A stretch of 35,780 bases of DNA from DASYSL01 sp036003365 (GCA_036003365.1 DASYSL010000190.1:1-35780); one strand, 5' to 3'. Counted from the first letter of the stretch, positions 25,225 through 34,858 are shown. Notes: generated by a model not told the origin, from the letters alone. A program made the numbers and translations.

Positions 25225-28200
25225 CTAGTACTCGTGGCGGGCCCGCAAGTCCAAATTGTACTCGAATTGCGACTGGGCGGCCGAGCTCGCCGAGGTCCCG
25301 GGCCGGCGCTCCAGGATCTCCCCCGTCAAATAGAAGATCCGGTTGATTCTGTATTCGGCACCGAAGTCGCGGACCTGAAGGTTGATGCTGGACGTCGTCG
25401 GGGCCCCCACGATCTGTGAGTAGTTGAGGCTCAGAGCCGGGGAGAAGTCCCGGCGGATGCCAATGGTGGGGACGACCTGCTTACGGCCCCCATCCCCGGT
25501 CTCCACGATCTGGGTGCCATACGTGACGTCCCCCAGGATGGGAGTGATCTCAGGAAACTGCTGCGAGAACTGCCGGAGAAGATATTGGCTACCCAGGGCG
25601 GTGGCCGTGACTCCTGCGTCCTTGCTATTTGCTTGCTGTTCCTTGGGGTTGTAGCCCAGGGCCAGCATGGTGGCGATGTCCGACTGGCTGCGACCCTGGT
25701 CGTCGGTCATCGTGATCAGCGGCGTCTGGATGCGATCGCTCAGCGTGATGGTCACGCGCGTGGGCGGGTTCGTGCTCGTGAGATCGGCGTGCGCCGAGGC
25801 CGAAACGGTCGGGTTCAAGGGCTCGACCGAATCGAAAACCAAAGTCCCCGAGTCGACCTGGAACTTGTTGCTCAAGAACTGGTAGGTGCCGCGGATGGCT
25901 TCCACCGAGCCCAGCGCCATCCACTCGTTCAATGTCTGCACGACATTCAGATCCACTTTCATCTCGACGTTGGCGGTGGGCGTCTTCCAGTAGATCTGGC
26001 GCTCGCCGTAGACGTCGACGTCGTAGACGAACACCGGTGCCTGCTTGGGCCCCGAGAAGTACACGCGGTTCGTGGGATCGGCGAAATCGTAGAGAATCGT
26101 GCCGTCGCGCACCGTGAGCTTGCCTTTCACGCTCGGCAGCGGAAACCACGATCCCGGCAGGCGCGGACCGGTCCTCACTTGGAAGGCGCCGTCGAAATGG
26201 GCTTCGTACTCGCCGCTCGCGAGCGCGACCGCGTTGCTTGCCTTCAGATCGACGTCGTACTTCTCGATGCCCTTGCCCAGTGTGATGGTGCCGCTCCCCG
26301 TGATGGATCCGTCCTTGCCTTGGCTCGCCTTCAGGTTCTGCACGTGCACCAGCATGCTGTCGAGGACCAGGTGCGCCTGCACGTCGCGATAGAACTCTTC
26401 GCGACCCGTGAAGCGCAGCCGGCCTTTCGTGATGTCCACGGTTCCCGTCGGACGCCAGCGTCCGGGCGTGCCGCCGAGATGTAGATGCGCGGCCAGCACT
26501 CCATCGGAATACGCGATGAAGGGCAGAAAGGTCCCGATCTCGCCCAGGGACACTTTCGTGGCCTCGGCGGTGAGATCCAGCGGACGGTCTCCGAAACGCT
26601 TGTCGTGCGGGGTGCCGATCGCGAGGTTGAGCGGGATGGTGCCATGGATCACGGCGGCGCTGTCGCCCCGGCCAATGCGCAGGTCCTCCACCAGGACCTG
26701 CCGGTTCTCGTAGCGCGCGCGCCACTGAATCGGCTCGACGGGATGGCCGTGATAGAAGAGCTCCGTGAGCTTCCCCTCGGTCCCTCCTTCCGGCGCCGAT
26801 GGACTCCCGCCCAGACGCAGGCTCCCGGTCGCCCTTCCCTCCACGCCTTCGAGACTCGGCCATAGCGAGCTCAAGCGCGCGACGTCGAAGTCCTTGAGCG
26901 TCACTTCCCCGCGCCAGCCCCGCGATTGGCGCGCCGCCTTCGCCCACTGGGCCGGATCGAGGGGCCACTGGCCCTGCCCGAGCTCCGCCTGGCCGGTGGC
27001 GTCGAGAACGCTGTGGCCAAGCTGGGCATGCAGCTTGTCGACGTGGAGCGCGCCCCCGCTCTCTTCGAGCTGGAGGACGGCGTGCACGCTGTCGGCTTCG
27101 AGCACGGGAGACACCAGGTGCGATGCGCCCATGGCCACGTCGAGGTGGCGGCGGACGGCATCCGCGGTCATGTGCGCGTCGAGCGTGAGGTCACCGCCCC
27201 AGCCATGGAGATTCATCACCGACGCCAGCTCGGCCGCCGCGAGCCCGCGACCGGTGAGCTGGAGGTCGAGATCGTTTTCGTTCTTGAAGCGCCCGGCGAG
27301 CTCCAGATGCCCCGCCGATCCCGAGAACGTGGCGTGATGGACGATCCAGGTGCCGCGATCCGACTCGAGGTCGAGAGGGCCGTCCGCGGCGACCCAGCTG
27401 CGTTCGGATTCCAATCGCAGCGTGTCGGCCAGCACGCGGTAGCCCTGATCGCGGGGCTGGATCTCGAGATGGGCCGTGAGCGTGGTGTCGCCGCGCACCG
27501 CCTCGAGGGGCGAGAAGACGACGTGCGCGCCCACGTGCCGCGCCTCGGTCCACAGCGTGTCGGCGCGCCAGCCCTGAACCGCAACGTCGCGCGCCCGCAC
27601 CGAGGCGATTCCGGCGGGCGTCTTACCCCACGTGCCATCGTAGTGGAAGCCGAGCGCGGTGGCGCTCGCGGGCGGCACCTGGGCATCCGCCACCGAACCG
27701 TTCAGCTGGATGCGCGGTGCGGCGATCGCGCCCGAGATCGACCAGCGCGTTTCCTCGAGCGTGCCCGACCCCTTGGCCAGAGCGGGAATCCACTGGCCGA
27801 GGCTGGCCAGGTTCTCATGACTCGCCGTTCCCGAGAGAGAGATGTTCCTGGAGTCCCAGGCGCCCGAGAACGCGAGGTCGCCTCCGGCCACGCTGCCCTT
27901 CGCGTCGACCGTGTGTTGGTGGCCGCGGGTGCGCCACGATCCCCGCACTCCCGCCAGCGGCACTCCGTTCAACGATCCGCCGAGGCCGGTGCTGGCCAGC
28001 TCGAGCGAGCCCTGGCTTCCCACCATGCGCGCGGGTCCGCTCAGATTCGACACGGGAAGCTTCACGCCGGGAAAGAGCTTCTCCACTTGCGCGAGGTTCA
28101 CGTCGTTCACGTTCCCGCCGATCTTCCATTGACCGGCTTCGCGAAACTCCGCCGTGCCGGCGAAGCGCGTGCTCCGCCAGCTCAGCTCGGCGCGCGAGAT

Positions 28201-29205
28201 CGAGAGCCCCTGAGGAATGGCGCGTCCGTCGATGGCGCCGCGGAAGGGCTCGTCCCGCCAGCGACCCTCGACCGTCGTCTGGAACTCGGGTTTCTCCACC
28301 GTGCCGCCGAGATCGCCGCGCACCGAAACCCCGCCCGGGACGTCGAGCGCGGGCTGCTCCAGGAGATCGCCGAAGAACTCCCACGGCCAGTCTTGGGCTT
28401 CGAAGTGTCCCGAGAGGTGATGCGCCTCGAGCGCCCCCGCCAAGCGCACCCGGCCGGCGTCGGTCTCGGCGACGAGAGTCGTGAGGCGAATGGTGTCGGC
28501 GGCGGCGGTGGCGCTTCCCGAAACAGCGCGCAGCACGAGCCCGACCGGAGGACAACGACCCTTCGCCTGATCGAGCCCGATGACGTAGCCGCGTCCTTCC
28601 GGGCGCAAGCGCGCGACCAGAGCCCCATCCTCCCACCACTCGGTGGAGTCGCCGCGCGCGTGCGAGCGCACGATGGCGTCATCGAGCGTGAGGACGAGGC
28701 CGTCCTGCAGTCCTCCGCCTTTGCCCTTGCCGCGGCTCGCGAATTCGGGCAGCACGATGGCGCTGTCGGCGGCGGTGACGATGTGGATCACGGGACCCGT
28801 GAGACGGAGGTCGAATACCTGCGGATGGCGAAGGATCAGGGCTTGCAAGTTGGAGCTGAAGCGACCGGCGCGCGCGTCGAGCACGCGGTACCATACTCCG
28901 TTCTCACGCGCGTCCACGTGCAAGGACTGAAGCTCGACCGTGCCGCCGTGCACGCGAATGTGCTCGGCGTAGACACGCAGGTTCGAAGATCCGCTGAGCA
29001 CTTGATTGCTGAGGCGGAGCAAACGCTCGGAGAGCTGACCCCTGCGCGCCGACTCCACGATCCAGAGCGCGGCGGCGGCGACCAGCACGACGAGCACGAG
29101 TACGGCGATCGCCAGGCCGCGGATCCAGGCACGCCGGCGCGAGCGGGGCTGGGTGGGCTCCCCTCCGTTCTCCGTCGCTTGCGCGCCGCGCCTTTTCCCG
29201 AACAT
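25225..29205 (-). CDS. tamB: TamB-like translocation and assembly module protein
   Basis: 1326 residues. A single N-terminal membrane segment (about 29-50) after a basic stretch anchors it in the inner membrane. The rest is a long run of beta-rich repeats in the AsmA/TamB style, spanning the periplasm. The C-terminal 350 residues are the DUF490 domain, with IYWKTPTANVEMKVDLN, WMALGSVEAIRGTYQF and SDIATMLALGYNP. TamB proteins are now seen as bridge-like lipid carriers to the outer membrane, with TamA as outer-membrane partner. The gene starts 1 base after the three-POTRA barrel protein, which supports a TAM pair. Length is normal for TamB. The ATG at 29205 has no strong ribosome-binding site, so coupling to the upstream gene is likely. 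Confidence 0.92.
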   Translation of the reverse strand: MFGKRRGAQATENGGEPTQPRSRRRAWIRGLAIAVLVLVVLVAAAALWIVESARRGQLSERLLRLSNQVLSGSSNLRVYAEHIRVHGGTVELQSLHVDARENGVWYRVLDARAGRFSSNLQALILRHPQVFDLRLTGPVIHIVTAADSAIVLPEFASRGKGKGGGLQDGLVLTLDDAIVRSHARGDSTEWWEDGALVARLRPEGRGYVIGLDQAKGRCPPVGLVLRAVSGSATAAADTIRLTTLVAETDAGRVRLAGALEAHHLSGHFEAQDWPWEFFGDLLEQPALDVPGGVSVRGDLGGTVEKPEFQTTVEGRWRDEPFRGAIDGRAIPQGLSISRAELSWRSTRFAGTAEFREAGQWKIGGNVNDVNLAQVEKLFPGVKLPVSNLSGPARMVGSQGSLELASTGLGGSLNGVPLAGVRGSWRTRGHQHTVDAKGSVAGGDLAFSGAWDSRNISLSGTASHENLASLGQWIPALAKGSGTLEETRWSISGAIAAPRIQLNGSVADAQVPPASATALGFHYDGTWGKTPAGIASVRARDVAVQGWRADTLWTEARHVGAHVVFSPLEAVRGDTTLTAHLEIQPRDQGYRVLADTLRLESERSWVAADGPLDLESDRGTWIVHHATFSGSAGHLELAGRFKNENDLDLQLTGRGLAAAELASVMNLHGWGGDLTLDAHMTADAVRRHLDVAMGASHLVSPVLEADSVHAVLQLEESGGALHVDKLHAQLGHSVLDATGQAELGQGQWPLDPAQWAKAARQSRGWRGEVTLKDFDVARLSSLWPSLEGVEGRATGSLRLGGSPSAPEGGTEGKLTELFYHGHPVEPIQWRARYENRQVLVEDLRIGRGDSAAVIHGTIPLNLAIGTPHDKRFGDRPLDLTAEATKVSLGEIGTFLPFIAYSDGVLAAHLHLGGTPGRWRPTGTVDITKGRLRFTGREEFYRDVQAHLVLDSMLVHVQNLKASQGKDGSITGSGTITLGKGIEKYDVDLKASNAVALASGEYEAHFDGAFQVRTGPRLPGSWFPLPSVKGKLTVRDGTILYDFADPTNRVYFSGPKQAPVFVYDVDVYGERQIYWKTPTANVEMKVDLNVVQTLNEWMALGSVEAIRGTYQFLSNKFQVDSGTLVFDSVEPLNPTVSASAHADLTSTNPPTRVTITLSDRIQTPLITMTDDQGRSQSDIATMLALGYNPKEQQANSKDAGVTATALGSQYLLRQFSQQFPEITPILGDVTYGTQIVETGDGGRKQVVPTIGIRRDFSPALSLNYSQIVGAPTTSSINLQVRDFGAEYRINRIFYLTGEILERRPGTSASSAAQSQFEYNLDLRARHEY

Positions 29206-29206
29206 G

Positions 29207-31222
29207 TCAGTAGGCCTGCCCCAGGCTCAGGTGCCAGTTCCAGCCTTTTTCTTCCACCGGCTTGTCTACTTTCCCCGTGAGCTCATCCTTCAAGCGATAG
29301 CCGAGATCGAAGCGCACGGGCCCGACCGGCGTGCGCAGTCGCACGCCGCCGCCCACGCCCCAGCGATAATCGTTGCCGTCGATCGGCTCCTTGCCGGGAA
29401 AGAAGTCACCCCACTTGAACTCGCGCGGCCTCGACCACACGTTACCACCGTCGAGGAACAGCGCCGCCCCGAAGACCCGGGTCAGCGTGAAGCGCATCTC
29501 GATGTTGGTGAGGACGAGCATCAGGCCTCCGGTGCCGCTCGAACCCAGGATGCTCTGCTCCTGATAGCCGCGCACGGTGGTGGCGCCGCCGGTCGTGTAG
29601 AGGTCGTTGATCGGCACCTTGCTCAAGGTGAACTCGCTGCCCTCCCCGAAGGGGGCGATTCCGCCCAACGAGACGCGGAAGGCAAACGTCCGATTTCTCG
29701 ACATTGGCAAGTATCGCGCCGCGCTCACGGTGCCCTTGGTGAACTGCCCCTGGCTCCCCAGGAGGGTGCCGGCCAATTCCCCCACCGCATGATAGAGCTC
29801 GCCTTTGTGGGGGTCGAAGTCGTCGTCTCGCCGGTCATAAATCCACGAAGCGCTCACCCGGCTGGTGGAGAATTGCGAGGCGTCGAAGCCCACGAGCTCC
29901 GAATCGGGCAGATTGGGCTCCGTGATGGCGATCGACCACTGCTGGTCGAAGCCCACGGATCCCGTGGCGTAGCGGCTCAGCTCGCGCGTGGCCGAGGCAC
30001 TGAAGCCCCACCGGCGTTGCGTAAACAACTCACTCTTGAACGAGACCTGGCTCTGGTCCAGGTACGGCCCGGCCGAGCCGGAAACGCGAACCCCGAACAA
30101 CCAGGGCTCGGTGTACGTCACCGCGTTGTGGAACCCCTTCAACGTCCCGAACGAGAGCTGCGACTCGACGCGCAATCTCCGGTTCTTCCCGTACAGGTTG
30201 CTGTGGCTCCAGTTCGCGAGCAAACGAAGACCATCCGCCGACCCCACGCCGACACCGCCCTCGACCGCGCGATGCGGACGCTCGCGCACGCGGACCTGGA
30301 ACGACACTTGCGCCTTGTCGGTGTCGATCGCGGTGGGCTTGAAGTCGACCACCTGGAAGAGCGTCGTCTTGTAGAGGCGCTCGCTCGAGCGCTGCAGCCG
30401 GTCGCGCGAGAAGGGATCTCCGGGCTGAAGGAGGATCTCGCGACGCACGACGTTGGTGTCGACATCGGTCACACCCTCGACACCGGTCTGGAGCACGTGA
30501 TAGCTCGGGCCCTCGACGACGTCGAAGCGCACCGCCACGCGCGTCGAGTCGCTTCTCGTGGAATCTCGGGCTGCGCCACCATGGCGCACCCACGACGGCG
30601 TGATGGTCGGGAAGAAGCCGCGGTCCGAGTAGCCGTTGGTGAGCGCTTGGCGGTCGGCCACGAGCCGGAGCGCATTGAACGGCTGACCGACCTTGGTCGT
30701 GACCAGCTTGTCGACTTCCGACCTCGGCATCGCGGCCACGCCAACGATGGTCAAGGTGTCGACGTCGGAGCGCGGACCCTCGTCGACGCGATACACGACG
30801 TCGACCTCGTTCTTGTCCGGCACCGGACGCGCCGCGCCGCTCACCACGGCATCGAGATAGCCGTGCTGGGCGGCGAACAGGCGGACGATCTCGATGTCGG
30901 CGCGCAGGAAGTCTTGGCGATAGAGCGGCTTCTGGGCCCAGAAGGCGAAGGAGGAACGCGTGTGCGTCTTGAGGACCTTCTTGATCTGGCCCTCTTTGAG
31001 CGTCTTCGTCCCTTCGATCTTCACCGAGTTGACGCGCGCCAGGCCGGTCCCGCCGGTCGTCGGGCTTCGCTGCGCCGACGCCGGGTGGGGAACGAGCGCG
31101 CACGCCAGGACGAGAAGGATCGCCCCGGCGGCACTCGGGGAGGGACCCCGATCAGCGATCGGTTTGGATGGGTTGCGCCCGGCCGTGCTCGGCTCGGTCG
31201 GCTCGATTCCGCTGTGCTTCAC
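29207..31222 (-). CDS. Omp85 family outer-membrane protein with three POTRA domains (TamA- or BamA-like)
   Basis: 671 residues from a GTG at 31222. A hydrophobic signal core lies at about 31-48, with cleavage near ASA-QR (50). Three POTRA domains follow (about 62-149, 150-238, 239-318). A 16-strand type barrel (319-671) has the Omp85 L6 motif VRGY at 550-553 and an aromatic C-terminus. Three POTRAs is the TamA count; proteobacterial BamA has five. Adjacency to tamB supports TamA, while adjacency to rseP is also seen for bamA. The GTG gives an unusual n-region of about 30 residues and a 71-base overlap with rseP. No other start codon lies between it and the signal core. Confidence 0.88.
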   Translation of the reverse strand: MKHSGIEPTEPSTAGRNPSKPIADRGPSPSAAGAILLVLACALVPHPASAQRSPTTGGTGLARVNSVKIEGTKTLKEGQIKKVLKTHTRSSFAFWAQKPLYRQDFLRADIEIVRLFAAQHGYLDAVVSGAARPVPDKNEVDVVYRVDEGPRSDVDTLTIVGVAAMPRSEVDKLVTTKVGQPFNALRLVADRQALTNGYSDRGFFPTITPSWVRHGGAARDSTRSDSTRVAVRFDVVEGPSYHVLQTGVEGVTDVDTNVVRREILLQPGDPFSRDRLQRSSERLYKTTLFQVVDFKPTAIDTDKAQVSFQVRVRERPHRAVEGGVGVGSADGLRLLANWSHSNLYGKNRRLRVESQLSFGTLKGFHNAVTYTEPWLFGVRVSGSAGPYLDQSQVSFKSELFTQRRWGFSASATRELSRYATGSVGFDQQWSIAITEPNLPDSELVGFDASQFSTSRVSASWIYDRRDDDFDPHKGELYHAVGELAGTLLGSQGQFTKGTVSAARYLPMSRNRTFAFRVSLGGIAPFGEGSEFTLSKVPINDLYTTGGATTVRGYQEQSILGSSGTGGLMLVLTNIEMRFTLTRVFGAALFLDGGNVWSRPREFKWGDFFPGKEPIDGNDYRWGVGGGVRLRTPVGPVRFDLGYRLKDELTGKVDKPVEEKGWNWHLSLGQAY

Positions 31223-32564
31223 GCCACACGTCGTTGAAGAGGATGAAAACGAGCAGCGATCCGATGAGCGCGAGACCCAGTCGTTGGTACGCGGTAAGGA
31301 ATCCCTGGGCGAGCGGCTTCTGACGCACGCCCTCGAGAAGCGCCAGGATCAAGTGCCCGCCGTCGAGAACCGGCAACGGCAGGACGTTGAACGCCATGAT
31401 GGCGATGGAGATGACACCCAAGAGGAAGAGGAAGTCGGCGACGCCGCGCTGCGCTTGCTGGCTCGACATCCTCATGATGAGCAGCGGCCCGCCCATCTGA
31501 TCCCTGGCCTGCACGGGACGCGAGAACAAGGTCCACAGGCCCTTGAAGGTCTGGTCGACGAGCTTGCCGGTGAGCGGGAACGCGGTCTTCATCGACTCCA
31601 CGAGACCGGTGCGCACGCGGTAGCTGCCCTGGCGCGGGGGCGAGATGCCGATGATGCCAATGGTCTCGTCGCCCATTTGCTGCGCCGACGGCTTGATCGA
31701 GACCTCGAAGGTGTCCTGTCCGCGCTGGATGCGCAGACGCACCGGCTTGTTGGGCGAGGCATGGATCACCGACGTGAGGTCTTCCCACAAGGTGACCTTC
31801 TGGCCGTTCACGGCGAGGATGCGGTCCCCCACCTTGATGCCGGCGGGATAGGCGGGCAGCCCGGCCGAGACCGTGCCCACGACAGGATCGATGCGCGGGC
31901 TCACGTCGCTGAGGACGGAGTCCTTCAGGGCCACCGGCACCGTGATCGCGCGCACCGTTCCCGAGGCTTCGCGCACGCGCACGACGGGATCGGTCTTGGA
32001 TTCGTTCATCTCGTCGACGAACTTCTTCCACGACGTCACCGGCTTGCCGTTCACGTCGAGCAGCGTCTGCTCGCGTCCGAAGCCGAGGTGCTCGGCCAGG
32101 GTTCCCGGCGTCGTCACGCCGATCTCGGAGCGGTAGTCGTCGAAGCTGATGCCCACGAGACCGACGACCACCATGGCGGCGTAACCCGCCACCAGATTGG
32201 CGCCCGGACCCGCGGCGGCGATCAAGGCGCGCTTCCACCAGGTCTGCAGCGTGAAGTGGTCCACGGCCACGGTCTCGCCGTCCGGTCCCTTCTCTTCCGT
32301 CGCCATGGAAACGTAGCCGCCGAGCGGCAACAGGCAGACGCAGTAGTCGGTCTCGCCGATCTTGATGCCGAAGAGGCGTGGCCCGAAGCCGACCGCGAAG
32401 CGATGCACCGGCACGCCCAGGCGCTTGGCGACCAGGAAGTGACCGAATTCGTGGAAGATGACCAGGACGCTGAGGACGACGATCCCCGGGACCCAGTCTC
32501 GGACCAGCTGCCCGACGGAGAACGCGATCGGGAGCGAGAGGGCCAGAAGCGCGGGCAAATCCAT
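31152..32564 (-). CDS. rseP: RseP-type site-2 zinc protease (M50)
   Basis: 470 residues, about the length of RseP. This inner-membrane protease cleaves membrane proteins such as anti-sigma factors. The zinc motif HEFGH (38-42) is in the first membrane region and LDG (400-402, in NVLPLPVLDGG) in a later one. Two PDZ domains lie at about 143-210 and 228-292. RseP often neighbours bamA. ATG at 32564 has AAAGGAG only one base away, which is very close. A TTG two codons later has better spacing (seven bases), so the true start may be 32558. A promoter candidate is at 32609-32638. Confidence 0.94.
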   Translation of the reverse strand: MDLPALLALSLPIAFSVGQLVRDWVPGIVVLSVLVIFHEFGHFLVAKRLGVPVHRFAVGFGPRLFGIKIGETDYCVCLLPLGGYVSMATEEKGPDGETVAVDHFTLQTWWKRALIAAAGPGANLVAGYAAMVVVGLVGISFDDYRSEIGVTTPGTLAEHLGFGREQTLLDVNGKPVTSWKKFVDEMNESKTDPVVRVREASGTVRAITVPVALKDSVLSDVSPRIDPVVGTVSAGLPAYPAGIKVGDRILAVNGQKVTLWEDLTSVIHASPNKPVRLRIQRGQDTFEVSIKPSAQQMGDETIGIIGISPPRQGSYRVRTGLVESMKTAFPLTGKLVDQTFKGLWTLFSRPVQARDQMGGPLLIMRMSSQQAQRGVADFLFLLGVISIAIMAFNVLPLPVLDGGHLILALLEGVRQKPLAQGFLTAYQRLGLALIGSLLVFILFNDVWREAQRNRADRAEHGRAQPIQTDR

Positions 32565-32608
32565 TCTCCTTTCGAGCGGGGATGAACGCCGGCGGGGTTG
32601 GCAAGCCC

Positions 32609-32638
32609 AAGCTAGCAGCGGAGCTTACGCCGGGTCAA
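32609..32638 (-). promoter_or_regulatory. Sigma70-like promoter before rseP
   Basis: Minus strand TTGACC (32638-32633), an 18-base spacer and TAGCTT (32614-32609). The first box is 5 of 6 to consensus. It closely resembles the promoter found before the ABC exporter (TTGACC, 17 bases, TAGATT). It overlaps the last codons of the O-antigen ligase gene and gives a leader of about 40 bases. Confidence 0.45.
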
Positions 32639-33767
32639 CGAGCCGGCCCGCCTGCTCCTGGTTGTCGGCCGATCCCAGCCCCATCCATAGAAAGAACGCA
32701 TACGCCACCTCGGCGTCGCCGAACGACCAGTCGAAGAAGCCGGCCAGCTCGAAGGCCACCCAGACCCCGAGCGCGGCCAGCCCCCACCACCTGCGTCGTC
32801 TGCGCCACAGCCCGGCGAGGAGCGCCAAGTGGAACGCCGCGTAGGCAGCGGAGCCCACGATGCCCGTCGAGACGGCGACCTGAACGGCATTGTTGTGGAA
32901 GTGGCCGGCATGGAAGGTGGCGTCGGGCCGGCGGTGAGCTTCGATGAGCGCGTAATGATCTTGCAAACCCCAGCCCAGGATCGGCCGCTCGCGGAAGAGC
33001 TCCCAGCCGGTGAGCCAGAGCGAGATGCGTCCTTTCGCCGTCACCTCGTTCGTGTCCCCGATCTCCGCCCCGCGCGCGCGGAAGCGCGGCACCGCGATCA
33101 CCGTGAGGACGAGGAGCAGAATCGTGGCCACCGCCCACTTGCGGGCCGCCGGGCGCGTGCCCACGGCGAGGATGCCGAGCCCGGCGCCGAGCCAGGCCGA
33201 GCGCGTCATGGTGGCGAGAAGAGCGAAGCCGTCGAGCCCTTCCGCCACTCCGGCCACGATGCGCTTGCGCCCTCGCCACGCCACGGCGGCGGCCACGGCG
33301 CCGACCAGCGACATGGCCGACGAGTTGCCCGAGGTCATGCCCGTCGAAAACACGCCCAACATGCGCGGGCGATCGCCCTGCAGCCACACCACGAGACCGG
33401 CGGCGGCGCCGATGCCCGAGCCGATGAGCGCCGAGAGCACAGCGCGCTCGACCCAGCGCGGATCGGCGGCCCACTCGGCCACCAGGAAGACGACGAACAC
33501 CTGATAGAGGCGCGAGACGCGCGCGATGGAGGCGGCGGGCGCCGGGGAGAACACGCCGGCCAGGATCCAGGTCGCCGCCAGGATCAACCCGGTCACCAAG
33601 ACGGCCCGCGGGCGAAGCCGAAACGGCTCGCCGGTAGCGGCGCGCACGAGCCGCGAGGCCAGGGCCGTGAGGAACGCGATCTCGGTGAGCGCGATGGAGA
33701 ACGAGACCGCGGCCGCGAAGACGAGAAGGAGCGCGCCCTCGGCGGCCCGCCAGCGCGCGCGGATCAC
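32625..33767 (-). CDS. O-antigen ligase / polymerase-type membrane protein
   Basis: 380 residues from a GTG at 33767, in a GTGA overlap with the glycosyltransferase; the open frame further upstream is inside that gene. About ten or more hydrophobic segments cover most of the protein. A large loop near residues 250-320 carries WGLQDHYALIEAH and AGHFHNNAVQVAVSTGIVG, the His/Asn-Gly pattern of O-antigen ligase (Wzy/WaaL, PF04932) proteins. It would join or polymerise polysaccharide on the periplasmic face of the inner membrane. Ligase and polymerase cannot be separated by sequence alone. Confidence 0.88.
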   Translation of the reverse strand: MIRARWRAAEGALLLVFAAAVSFSIALTEIAFLTALASRLVRAATGEPFRLRPRAVLVTGLILAATWILAGVFSPAPAASIARVSRLYQVFVVFLVAEWAADPRWVERAVLSALIGSGIGAAAGLVVWLQGDRPRMLGVFSTGMTSGNSSAMSLVGAVAAAVAWRGRKRIVAGVAEGLDGFALLATMTRSAWLGAGLGILAVGTRPAARKWAVATILLLVLTVIAVPRFRARGAEIGDTNEVTAKGRISLWLTGWELFRERPILGWGLQDHYALIEAHRRPDATFHAGHFHNNAVQVAVSTGIVGSAAYAAFHLALLAGLWRRRRRWWGLAALGVWVAFELAGFFDWSFGDAEVAYAFFLWMGLGSADNQEQAGRLVDPA

Positions 33768-34858
33768 GACGCCACCCGGGCCCGCTCGGCCAAGACGTCG
33801 CGATACACCGCGAGTGTCGCCTCGACCGTCGCATCGAGCGAGAAGTGTCGAACGGTCTCGCGCGCCCGCGCGGCGCGGCGCGCTCTTTCTTCCGGCTGCG
33901 CGAGGGCCTCGGCCACCGCTTCCGCCAGGGCGGCCGCGTCGCGGGGCGGCACGAGCCAGCCATTGTCGCCGCTCGCGATCATCTCCGGCACGCCGCCGGT
34001 TTGCGTGGCCACGACGGGAACCCCCGCGGCCTGGGCGTCGAGTACCGACGTGCCGAGGCCTTCGAGATAGGAGGAGAGAACGAAGACGTCCATGAGCGCG
34101 AGCGCTTCCCCCACGTTCTCGAGAAAGCCGGGAAAGAGCACGACGTCGTCGAGCCCGCGCGCGCGGCGCTCGCGCTCGAGCGGAGAGCGCAGGTCGCCCT
34201 CGCCGAAGACGACCCAGCGTGCGCGCGGCACGCGCTCGCGCAGGATGGCCGCGGCAGCCAGCAGATTGAACAGGTCCTTGTGCGGGGCGAGGGCCGCGAT
34301 CGTGCCCAGGACCGGAGCATCGGACGCCAGGCCGAGACGCGCGCGCAGAGGCGCCGAATCGGGCAGTGTGCGCCAGCCCTCGAGGTCGATGCCGCTCGGC
34401 ACCACGGCGAGGCGCCCGGGCGCGATGCCGCCCTTCACCAGGACGCCGCGCACGCCCTCCGAGATGCACAGGTAGCGATCGACGCCGCGACCGTACTTCC
34501 AGCGCCGCGCGAGCCCGCCCGAGATCTCGAAGTCCACGCGCCGCGAGACGACGACTGGCTTCCCGCGGACGGCGCGCGCGCCGAGCGCGTGGGCGCGTCC
34601 CGAATGGAGGTGAACGAGATCGGGTCCGTAACGCGCGAGCGCGCGCGATAACTGCCACGAAGCGAAGAAGTCGAGATCGTTCAGCGACTCGAGCCGCTGC
34701 CACGCGATACCCCCCGCCGCGAGGCGATCGGCCAGCGGTCCGCGCGGCGCGAGCACGAGCTGCTCGTGGCCCCGTGCCGCGAGTCCGCGGCAGAGACCCC
34801 ACACCTGCGCCTGGCCACCCCGCCAGGTGCGACCGGTGTCGACATGGGCGATCCTCAT
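33764..34858 (-). CDS. Glycosyltransferase family 4
   Basis: 364 residues from the ATG at 34858 (MRIAHVDTGRTWRGGQAQV), overlapping the neighbouring stop as ATGA. The GT-B fold shows an N-terminal acceptor motif GGQAQV near 14-19. The C-terminal sugar-nucleotide half has VPSGID, FGEGDLR, FPGF, and YLEGLGTSVLDAQAAGVPV, where the usual EX7E pair ends in Asp. PVVATQTGGVPEMI completes it. It adds a sugar to LPS core or a similar glycan in the cytoplasm, but donor and acceptor are unknown. It lies between a GT9 gene and a ligase gene, so it belongs to an LPS or capsule block. Confidence 0.93.
   Translation of the reverse strand: MRIAHVDTGRTWRGGQAQVWGLCRGLAARGHEQLVLAPRGPLADRLAAGGIAWQRLESLNDLDFFASWQLSRALARYGPDLVHLHSGRAHALGARAVRGKPVVVSRRVDFEISGGLARRWKYGRGVDRYLCISEGVRGVLVKGGIAPGRLAVVPSGIDLEGWRTLPDSAPLRARLGLASDAPVLGTIAALAPHKDLFNLLAAAAILRERVPRARWVVFGEGDLRSPLERERRARGLDDVVLFPGFLENVGEALALMDVFVLSSYLEGLGTSVLDAQAAGVPVVATQTGGVPEMIASGDNGWLVPPRDAAALAEAVAEALAQPEERARRAARARETVRHFSLDATVEATLAVYRDVLAERARVAS

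Noticed and set aside
32625..34802. 725-codon frame extending the O-antigen ligase upstream
   Set aside because: The upstream part is the GT4 gene in another frame; the ligase begins at the GTG at 33767.
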